The notes below the pieces were generated by a model that was given only the letters and a program-made list of their open reading frames with translations, searched no databases and was not told the origin of the DNA. Shown one piece after another: positions 7,417-12,327 of a stretch of DNA of 13,293 nt. The DNA is taken from positions 1 through 13,293 of the forward strand of contig DFBN01000080.1 in the NCBI GenBank assembly GCA_002366635.1. Reading direction: 5' to 3'. Source of the DNA: Caldifarciminota bacterium UBA3079 (GTDB lineage Bacteria; Hydrothermota; Tepidihabitantia; Tepidihabitantales; Tepidihabitantaceae). The number at the start of each line of letters is the position of its first letter. The stretch's first letter is position 1. The position numbers and the translations under genes are program-made.

Positions 7417-7854
7417 CTAGGTGGCGGCTATCTTGTTGAACAGGGGGAAGATAAGTTCCTCTTCCCTTTTCAGGCGAATCTTGAGGATTGTCAGCAGGGC
7501 GCCGTGGTCAGTGGCAAACTCTATGAGTTTGGGTTTACCCCGCTCGTATTTCTTGAAGAAATTCTCGGCCAAGTCAGTAACAATCTTCAGGTCATCGTCC
7601 AGGCGTTGAATCTGGGCACAGAGCGTCTTATCCTGTTCGGCAGCTTTTTCGAGCGCCGGGTAAAGTCTGGCTCTCTCTGAGCTTATGTAGTTCCGAAACA
7701 GTTCCCGCACGCGGTTGAGTCTTTCCTGACCTTCATCTGTACGGAATTGACGCGGACGAATCCCGGCTAGGGCACGTTGTAATTCGGTATGTTCGGTTCG
7801 CAATGCCTTTAGTAGCTCGTGCAGATTTTCTCCTTCCCAACTTTGCTGAAACAT
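7417..7854 (-). CDS. Hemerythrin-like (HHE-type) four-helix protein with degenerate metal site
   Basis: A 145-residue all-helical protein with the layout of hemerythrin/HHE domains: EHTELQRAL (21-29) in helix 1, SSERARLYPAL (58-68) in helix 2 and KREEELIFPLF (129-139) in helix 4. The family normally binds a di-iron centre and handles O2 or NO. Here only the first histidine (H22), E60 and the acidic E131-E133 cluster remain. The positions of the helix-2, helix-3 and helix-4 histidines appear to be Y, D and L, so oxygen-type di-iron chemistry is doubtful. The start is uncertain. ATG 7854 is the longest choice, but a -10 box ends one base before it, and GGAAGGAG (7830-7837) sits five bases before CTG 7824. 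The gene follows the nitroreductase after 47 bases and converges on the UbiB-like gene. Confidence 0.6.
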   Translation of the reverse strand: MFQQSWEGENLHELLKALRTEHTELQRALAGIRPRQFRTDEGQERLNRVRELFRNYISSERARLYPALEKAAEQDKTLCAQIQRLDDDLKIVTDLAENFFKKYERGKPKLIEFATDHGALLTILKIRLKREEELIFPLFNKIAAT

Positions 7855-7855
7855 T

Positions 7856-7883
7856 ATTATACAATATTCCTGATAGATTTCAA
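7856..7883 (-). promoter_or_regulatory. Putative promoter of the hemerythrin-like gene
   Basis: On the minus strand, TTGAAA (7883-7878), a 16-base spacer and a perfect TATAAT (7861-7856) form a good sigma70-type promoter. The start point would fall a few bases inside the ORF as read from ATG 7854, which favours a downstream translation start. Confidence 0.55.
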
Positions 7884-7890
7884 TAGATTT
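7873..7890. repeat. Tandem 8-bp direct repeat overlapping a -35 element
   Basis: ATAGATTT occurs at 7873-7880 and again at 7883-7890. The period is exactly 10 bp, so both copies face the same side of the helix. They cover the -35 element of the hemerythrin-like gene, as a tandem operator would. It is short AT-rich sequence, so chance cannot be excluded. Confidence 0.4.
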
Positions 7891-7901
7891 TTGGAGGAAT
7901 C

Positions 7902-8468
7902 CTAGCGGGGAAGTGAATTCCAGAAAACTATGTCTTTGATGTGGTGGCGGCGGTGTTCTTTGGGTTGGAAGTTCGGTTTCGGATACCCGACTGCGAACAG
8001 GGCGATGGTTCGGTAAGCTTTTCTTTTGAGGCCCAGGTGCTTGAGCAGTCCGCGGCCATTGAACCAGCCAATCCAGCAGGTGCCGAGTCCTTGTTCAGTG
8101 GCGGCCAGGATGAAATGCTCGCCGGCAATGCCGGCATCAATAATCTGGAAAGGTGTTCCCTGGATACCGCCGCCAAGTTTGTTGATAATAAGGCTTTCTT
8201 TCACAAGTAAGGCTACAAGAACCGGTGCTTTGGAGAAATGGCGTGATGCTGAATAAATGCCGGTAAATACCGCTCGGGCCAAGGCCATTTTCTTTTCAGG
8301 ATCGTCAAATACGATGAAACGCCAGGGCTGGCCGTTCTCAGCCGACGGCGCGAGCCGGGCTGCTTCAAGGCACAGTTCCAGTTTTTCCTTTTCCACCGGC
8401 CGGTCGCTGAATCTCCGCACCGAGCAGCGCTTTCGGCAGAGGTTTAGGAACTCGGATTCAACAGACAT
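7902..8468 (-). CDS. Nitroreductase-family flavoprotein
   Basis: A 188-residue protein of the FMN-dependent nitroreductase family. The FMN-phosphate-binding motif is CSVRRFSDRPV (15-25). PSAENGQPWRF (41-51) forms the flavin pocket, GLGTCWIGWF (127-136) the second flavin-contact block, and FAVGYP (158-163) the conserved C-terminal strand. Members transfer electrons from NAD(P)H to nitro compounds, quinones or flavins; the substrate cannot be told from sequence. Length is typical for the compact single-domain type, which acts as a cytoplasmic dimer. ATG 8468 lies inside the end of the sirtuin gene (11-base overlap) with no good Shine-Dalgarno sequence, implying translational coupling as the fourth gene of the pfkB operon. 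Confidence 0.88.
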   Translation of the reverse strand: MSVESEFLNLCRKRCSVRRFSDRPVEKEKLELCLEAARLAPSAENGQPWRFIVFDDPEKKMALARAVFTGIYSASRHFSKAPVLVALLVKESLIINKLGGGIQGTPFQIIDAGIAGEHFILAATEQGLGTCWIGWFNGRGLLKHLGLKRKAYRTIALFAVGYPKPNFQPKEHRRHHIKDIVFWNSLPR

Positions 8469-9192
8469 TTCTCAGGATTTTGGGCAGGATTTGTCCGGCT
8501 TGGGCTTCCAGGTGGATATCCACAAGGTTGCTGAGACCGGTGGGTTTTGGGTTGATGTCAACTATCATTGCGCCCTGTTCATGGGCATGAAACGCCCATT
8601 CGACGATGTATCCGAATGACGCTTCGGTGCCGATGATAAAGCAGATGTCAATATTGTCGGTCAAAAGATAATGGTTGATTTTCTCAATGGGCTGCCAAGG
8701 AAGCTGTTCCCCGAACCAGACAACATCCGGCCGCATAATATTGCCGCAAGGACAAAGAGGCAGATGTGTCTTGGGAACTTCACGGTTTTCTTCGATGGTG
8801 CCGTCCCGTTCGCAGCGCAAGCGCCAGATTGAACCGTGGATATGGATGACTTCTTTTGAGCCGGCACGCTCGTGCAGGTCATCGACATTCTGGGTGATAA
8901 TGAATACCCTTTTGCCGATTTTCTCAAGCCGGGCCAGTGCTTTGTGACCCGGGTTGGGTTCTGCTTCAGCGATTTCCTGACGCCTTTTGTCGTACCATTT
9001 CCAGACTTTTTCCGGGTCTTTTCTGAAGGCTTCTGGTGTGGCGTATTCGGCCGGGTTGAATTTCTTCCAAAGGCCGTTACCGGTGCGGAAAGTCGGGATG
9101 CCTGATTCAGCCGAAATCCCGGCCCCGGTTATGACCATAATATTTGAGGCTTTTGCGAGTTTTTCCCGAACCTGGTTTATATCTTGCTTCAC
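8458..9192 (-). CDS. NAD-dependent sirtuin deacylase, class III-like (Sir2/CobB family)
   Basis: A 244-residue cytoplasmic enzyme that removes acyl groups from lysines while consuming NAD+. GAGISAESGIPTFRTGNGLW (23-42) binds NAD, TQNVDDLHERAG (100-111) is the conserved QNVD loop, and H119 in IHIHGS is the catalytic base. RPDVVWFGE (154-162) and IIGTEASF (186-193) complete the Rossmann domain. Y67 and R70 (WYDKRRQE) match the Tyr-x-x-Arg pair that makes class III sirtuins (SIRT5, E. coli CobB) accept succinyl- and malonyl-lysine. The zinc module is reduced: C127, C147 and C149 are present, with D130 where a fourth cysteine is usual. GTG 9192 overlaps the aldolase stop as GTGA, with AAGG just upstream, so the gene is translationally coupled to the aldolase. 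Confidence 0.92.
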   Translation of the reverse strand: MKQDINQVREKLAKASNIMVITGAGISAESGIPTFRTGNGLWKKFNPAEYATPEAFRKDPEKVWKWYDKRRQEIAEAEPNPGHKALARLEKIGKRVFIITQNVDDLHERAGSKEVIHIHGSIWRLRCERDGTIEENREVPKTHLPLCPCGNIMRPDVVWFGEQLPWQPIEKINHYLLTDNIDICFIIGTEASFGYIVEWAFHAHEQGAMIVDINPKPTGLSNLVDIHLEAQAGQILPKILRNVC

Positions 9193-10109
9193 CTGCCTTG
9201 CCGGAACAGGAGTATCTTTCCTTTCACGAGCTCGGCGACCGATTCACGGCCCGGACTCAGGTATTTGCGCGGGTCAAACTGACCAGGATTTTCATTCAGA
9301 ACTGTCCTGACTCCAGCCGTGAATGCCAATCTCAGGTCAGTATCAACATTCACTTTGTTGATGCCGTGTTTTATCGCCTGGATGAGTTGCTCTTCTGGCA
9401 CCCCTTGCGCGCCCGGTATTTTTACGCCGGATTTCTGGCAGCGGTCAAGCAATTCTCTGGGAACGGTTGAAGCGCCGTGCAGGACCAGTGGTAAACCATT
9501 AGTTAGCGCCTTGACCTGGTGCAATCGGTCAAAATCAAGCCTGGGCTTCCCTTTGAACTTGAACGCACCGTGGGATGTGCCGATTGCCGGTGCGAGTGAA
9601 TCTACACCAGTGGCTTTAACAAAACGCCGGGCCTGTTCCGGGTCAACCAGAAATGAGTCCCTTTCAGCAACAGAGATATTGTCTTCAATCCCTTTGAGCC
9701 GGCCGAGTTCGGCTTCAACCGATACCCCTTTTTTGTGGGCGATTTCTACTACCGTTTTGGTCTTGGCGGTGTTTTCTTCAAATGCCAGGTTGGATGCATC
9801 AATCATCACCGATGTGTACCCGGCATCAATGCAGCGCCTTATTACATCCAGGTTGCGGCCGTGGTCAAGATGAAGACAAATAGGGGTTTTTGTGCTTCGG
9901 GCTGCAGTTTGTGCCATTGCGACAATATAGTCGAGTCCGGCGTATTTTATTGCGCCTTCGGTCGTGGCGATAAATACCGGGGTTTCGGTATGGTCCGCAG
10001 CAGTGACGATTGCCTGAAGGAACTCCAGATTATTGAAATTGAAGGCGCCGACCGCATAACCCTGGCGGTTTGCTTCGGCCAGTATCTCTTTGCCCGGGAC
10101 CAGGCTCAT
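9189..10109 (-). CDS. Class II (zinc) fructose- or tagatose-bisphosphate aldolase
   Basis: A 306-residue enzyme that cleaves a ketose 1,6-bisphosphate into dihydroxyacetone phosphate and glyceraldehyde 3-phosphate. The N-terminal lysine loop region is GAFNFNN (21-27). The catalytic Asp and first zinc His are D82 and H83 (HLDHG, 80-84). VEAELGRLKG (131-140) is the central conserved block, and the other zinc histidines are H180 (GTSHGAFK) and H211 (VLHGAS). NKVNVDTDLR (251-260) binds phosphate. Length fits the roughly 300-residue bacterial type. ATG 10109 is chosen because MSLVPGKEIL is the expected N terminus and ATGA overlaps the kinase stop; a longer open frame to 10283 only duplicates kinase codons. 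FBA and GatY/KbaY-type tagatose aldolases cannot be separated by eye. Confidence 0.92.
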   Translation of the reverse strand: MSLVPGKEILAEANRQGYAVGAFNFNNLEFLQAIVTAADHTETPVFIATTEGAIKYAGLDYIVAMAQTAARSTKTPICLHLDHGRNLDVIRRCIDAGYTSVMIDASNLAFEENTAKTKTVVEIAHKKGVSVEAELGRLKGIEDNISVAERDSFLVDPEQARRFVKATGVDSLAPAIGTSHGAFKFKGKPRLDFDRLHQVKALTNGLPLVLHGASTVPRELLDRCQKSGVKIPGAQGVPEEQLIQAIKHGINKVNVDTDLRLAFTAGVRTVLNENPGQFDPRKYLSPGRESVAELVKGKILLFRQGR

Positions 10110-11035
10110 GCGTTGACAGTCTCGGTTTCCACCTGGGGAAGCAGTTGGTCGATGTCTTGACACCGGCACAGACCGGTCCCAGGGTTCAGAGTCGCGGCCG
10201 TGCCAGAAGCCACGGCCCGGCGCAGACAATCGGACAGGCTCTCTTTTGAAACCAGACCTTTGATGAACCCGGCAACAGCACAATCACCGGCACCGATTGT
10301 GCTTTTCACTTCCACTTCGGGTGGCTTTGCGTGCAATGCCCGGTCTGATTCGACCATGACGATTCCACCTGGTCCGAGCGATACAAGAATTACCGACACG
10401 CGGTCCTGAAGGGTCTGGCAATAGCGGACGATAGCCGGGATGTCTTGCAGTTCTGTGCCGGCTAGTTCATTGAGCTCACGACGATTGGGTTTGATTATTG
10501 TCGGATGCGCCCTGATGCCGTAACTGAGCGCTTCTCCTGACGTGTCAAGCAAGGTTCTGACTCCCTTATTGTTGCCGATGCGGACCATCCGTTCGTATAC
10601 GGTCGGGGTCAGGCCGCGCGGAAGCGAGCCGGAAATGACGAGGAAATCGATGCCGGACAGACGTTCCAGTTTCTCGACAAAGTCCATCAGTTCTACTGGC
10701 TGGATTTCAGGACCCTGGGCGAGGAGTACGGTTTCGTGCTCAGTGGACTCATCCTGGATGATGATATTGGTCCTGATTTCGCCTGACATGCGGGTGAAGT
10801 CACAGGCGATGCCTTCATTCAGCAACCGGCCTTCGAATTCTTTGCCGTCAAACCCGCCGATGAATCCCAGAGCGATGCTGGGAACGCCCATTGCCAGAAG
10901 TGCACGTGCCACATCGATTCCTTTGCCACCGGCATAGCGTGCTTCTTTATGTATGCGGTTTGGTTGTTCTGTTTTCAGCCCTTCAACATAAAGGGTCCGG
11001 TCTAGGGCAGGGTTCAGGGTGACAGTGTAAATCAT
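10106..11035 (-). CDS. PfkB-family sugar-phosphate kinase (1-phosphofructokinase/tagatose-6-phosphate kinase type)
   Basis: A 309-residue ribokinase-fold enzyme. The N terminus MIYTVTLNPALDRTLYV (1-17) is typical of the FruK/LacC/PfkB hexose-phosphate kinase branch. YAGGKGIDVARAL (34-46) is PfkB signature 1, and TIGAGDCAVAGF (246-257) is signature 2, with D251 as catalytic base and GAG forming the anion hole; the usual Ser after GAGD is Cys here. ISGSLPRG (134-141) and IIKPNRREL (180-188) are also conserved. The product is probably a ketose 1,6-bisphosphate made with ATP. Substrate (fructose 1-phosphate, fructose 6-phosphate or tagatose 6-phosphate) is not settled by motif. Direct coupling to the aldolase fits a kinase-aldolase pathway unit. 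First gene of a minus-strand operon with a promoter just upstream; ATG 11035 has no Shine-Dalgarno sequence. Confidence 0.9.
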   Translation of the reverse strand: MIYTVTLNPALDRTLYVEGLKTEQPNRIHKEARYAGGKGIDVARALLAMGVPSIALGFIGGFDGKEFEGRLLNEGIACDFTRMSGEIRTNIIIQDESTEHETVLLAQGPEIQPVELMDFVEKLERLSGIDFLVISGSLPRGLTPTVYERMVRIGNNKGVRTLLDTSGEALSYGIRAHPTIIKPNRRELNELAGTELQDIPAIVRYCQTLQDRVSVILVSLGPGGIVMVESDRALHAKPPEVEVKSTIGAGDCAVAGFIKGLVSKESLSDCLRRAVASGTAATLNPGTGLCRCQDIDQLLPQVETETVNA

Positions 11036-11053
11036 CTTGTTGGTAACAGATAT

Positions 11054-11081
11054 ATTCTAATAACCGGATGCCGGGTGTCAA
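11054..11081 (-). promoter_or_regulatory. Promoter of the pfkB-aldolase-sirtuin-nitroreductase operon
   Basis: On the minus strand, a perfect TTGACA (11081-11076), a 16-base spacer and TAGAAT (11059-11054) lie 18 bases before ATG 11035. The predicted start point near 11047 gives a leader of about a dozen bases with no Shine-Dalgarno sequence. Confidence 0.65.
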
Positions 11082-11316
11082 CGCATTCGTAAAGAGGTAA
11101 ATCAGTATCCAATTTTCTTGAGAGGCAATCCTGCTAAGATGGGGACAATTTTAAGTTATCACTTTCTATAGACTTAAGCCAGAATAGCTGCCTGTGACTC
11201 AACCGATGACCCCAGCCCGGGGCGCGCCCCCATTCTGCTGGGGGTCTTGCTGGCTGATTTGGAAGGTTAAGGTATGGTGAAAGAAACGGGTTAGCGTTCT
11301 GAGTTGCAGATTTGGC
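11082..11316. other. Divergent intergenic region without a recognisable gene
   Basis: Gene-free sequence between the pfkB promoter and the iron-operon promoter. I see no tRNA and no convincing ORF; the longest candidate, ATG 11274, is six codons. It holds a strong GC-rich stem-loop at 11208-11246 (listed separately) and an inverted repeat TTAAGT (11151-11156) / ACTTAA (11172-11177) in AT-rich sequence. Confidence 0.5.
11208..11246. other. GC-rich stem-loop of unknown role
   Basis: GACCCCAGC (11208-11216) pairs with GCTGGGGGTC (11237-11246), leaving one bulged G. Inside lies the perfect 12-base palindrome GGGGCGCGCCCC (11219-11230). No T-rich run follows on either strand and neither flanking gene ends here, so it is not an ordinary intrinsic terminator. 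It could be part of a small RNA, a protein-binding site or a repeat-family element. Confidence 0.5.
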
Positions 11317-11344
11317 TTGACAGAAGGGTTCAGGATGCTATAGT
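11317..11344 (+). promoter_or_regulatory. Promoter of the dtxR-feoA / feoA / feoB operon
   Basis: A perfect TTGACA (11317-11322), a 16-base spacer and TATAGT (11339-11344) form a strong sigma70-type promoter. The -10 ends only five bases before GTG 11350, so transcription should start at or next to the start codon, giving a leaderless mRNA. The -10 overlaps the operator at 11343-11358. Confidence 0.7.
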
Positions 11345-11358
11345 TAGGTGTGTCTAAC
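11343..11358. promoter_or_regulatory. Probable DtxR-type iron operator across the start site
   Basis: GTTAG-GTGTGT-CTAAC is an inverted repeat with 5-base arms. Its TTAG-N6-CTAA core has the same half-sites and spacing as the core of the DtxR/IdeR box (TTAGGTTAGCCTAACCTAA). It covers the end of the -10 element, the expected transcription start and the GTG codon of a gene that itself encodes a DtxR-family repressor, which suggests autorepression when iron is plentiful. Confidence 0.65.
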
Positions 11359-12096
11359 AATTTGGCTGGTGCTCTGGGATTGAGCCAGAGCGCCGAGGAT
11401 TATCTTGAGGCGGTATTGGTGCTTGGCCAGAGCGGTCGTATGGTCAGGGTTACCGATTTGGCTGAGCGGCTTACAGTAAGCAAACCTTCGGTCGTGGCCG
11501 CGCTGGCAAGTCTTGAGGAAAAGAGTTTGGTAAGGCATGAGCATTATGGCGGGGTAGAACTGACTGCGGCCGGGAAGTCGGTCGCCGAAGAAGTATACCG
11601 CCGGCACCGGCTATTGCATGAATTTCTGCGCGATGTGCTCGGGGTTCCTGATAAGATTGCAGCTCAGGATGCGTGCCGGATGGAGCATGTGCTGAGCCCG
11701 GAAACTGTAAACCAGTTGGTGCGGCTGGTTGGGTTTTTTCGGACCCATAATGCCGATGATGCGATTTTATTGCACGAATTGCAGAAATGTCTGGAAAAGG
11801 GGCAATGTTCAAATGTGAAGGTTAAAACCGAGACCGGTAATGGCAAAGCCAATCACGGAGGCAGAATGAAGAAATTGAGTGATTTGAAAGTCGGAGTCAG
11901 GGCGATTGTCAAAGGGCTGAAAGGGGACCACACAATTCGACGCAGGCTGATGGATATGGGCTTGGTGCCTGGGGTTGAGGTCAAAGTGAGTAAGGTTGCG
12001 CCTTTGGGTGACCCGATAGACATCGAAGTAAAAGGGTATCATCTTTCTTTGCGCAAGGATGAGGCCCAGGTGGTTCTGGTAGAGGAGATAGAATGA
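11350..12096 (+). CDS. DtxR-family metal-dependent repressor fused to a FeoA domain
   Basis: A 248-residue protein. Residues about 12-62 form the winged helix (LSQSAEDYLEAVLVL; recognition region LTVSKPSVVAALASLEEKSLV). Residues about 75-150 form the metal-binding and dimerisation domain. Likely metal ligands are D17 and E20, H86, and C109-x-x-E112-H113. A polar linker (about 151-172) leads to a FeoA/SH3-like domain (173-248: IRRRLMDMGLVPGVEVKV). DtxR proteins often end in an SH3-like domain, but this one looks like a full FeoA and has its own ribosome binding site. It should repress the operon when Fe(II) is bound. GTG 11350 is the furthest upstream start consistent with the promoter and would be leaderless; TTG 11362 is an alternative. 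It overlaps the next gene as ATGA. Confidence 0.88.
   Translation: MSNNLAGALGLSQSAEDYLEAVLVLGQSGRMVRVTDLAERLTVSKPSVVAALASLEEKSLVRHEHYGGVELTAAGKSVAEEVYRRHRLLHEFLRDVLGVPDKIAAQDACRMEHVLSPETVNQLVRLVGFFRTHNADDAILLHELQKCLEKGQCSNVKVKTETGNGKANHGGRMKKLSDLKVGVRAIVKGLKGDHTIRRRLMDMGLVPGVEVKVSKVAPLGDPIDIEVKGYHLSLRKDEAQVVLVEEIE
11857..12096 (+). CDS. Internal in-frame start: possible free FeoA from the 3' part of the fusion gene
   Basis: GGAGG at 11857-11861 lies four bases before ATG 11866, which is in frame with the fusion and begins MKKLSDLKVG, a natural FeoA N terminus. Initiation here would give a 76-residue FeoA separate from the DtxR domain. The linker before it (residues 151-172) is polar and low in complexity, as expected at a join between once-separate genes. 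Full-length fusion and free FeoA could both be made from one mRNA; a chance Shine-Dalgarno sequence in the linker is the alternative. Confidence 0.5.
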   Translation, partial: GGRMKKLSDLKVGVRAIVKGLKGDHTIRRRLMDMGLVPGVEVKVSKVAPLGDPIDIEVKGYHLSLRKDEAQVVLVEEIE

Positions 12097-12326
12097 TACC
12101 TTTATCAATGATGAGCTCGGGCGAGCAAGGCCGGGTCGTTCAGATTCGGGGTGGTCGGGGTATGAGAAACCGGCTTGCGGATGTCGGCATCAGGGAAGGG
12201 AGTGAAATCGCGGTGGTGACCGGCCAGAGACGCGGGCCGGTAATGGTTTTGCACGACAACACCAAAGTGGGAATCGGGTTCGGCATGGCACATCGGATTA
12301 TGATAGAACCGACAAAGAGGCAATGA
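12093..12326 (+). CDS. feoA: FeoA family protein (free-standing)
   Basis: A 77-residue cytoplasmic SH3-like protein. [19 protein letters not shown] followed by [14 protein letters not shown] and a C-terminal HRIMIEP strand is the FeoA pattern (mature L-x-x-[ML]G[IL]xxG turn). FeoA is the small partner of the FeoB ferrous-iron transporter. AGAGGAG (12081-12087) sits five bases before ATG 12093, which overlaps the stop of the fusion gene by four bases; the gene ends one base before the feoB ATG. The three genes are thus tightly coupled. It is diverged from the fused FeoA domain, so the two are not a recent duplication. Confidence 0.88.
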   Translation: MIPLSMMSSGEQGRVVQIRGGRGMRNRLADVGIREGSEIAVVTGQRRGPVMVLHDNTKVGIGFGMAHRIMIEPTKRQ

Positions 12327-12327
12327 G

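Noticed and set aside
9319..9873. 184-residue plus-strand open frame inside the aldolase gene
   Set aside because: It is the complement of conserved aldolase codons; Ser/Arg-rich composition is typical of a shadow frame.
10110..10283. 58-codon N-terminal extension of the aldolase frame
   Set aside because: It overlaps kinase codons in another frame, its Cys/Arg-rich sequence is not aldolase-like, and ATG 10109 with an ATGA junction gives the expected N terminus.
11208..11246. Intrinsic terminator
   Set aside because: No T-rich run follows on either strand, and no visible gene ends next to it.
11274..11294. Six-codon ORF (ATG 11274 to TAG) as a leader peptide of the iron operon
   Set aside because: It lies upstream of the predicted transcription start near 11350, so it would not be in the mRNA; it is short enough to occur by chance.
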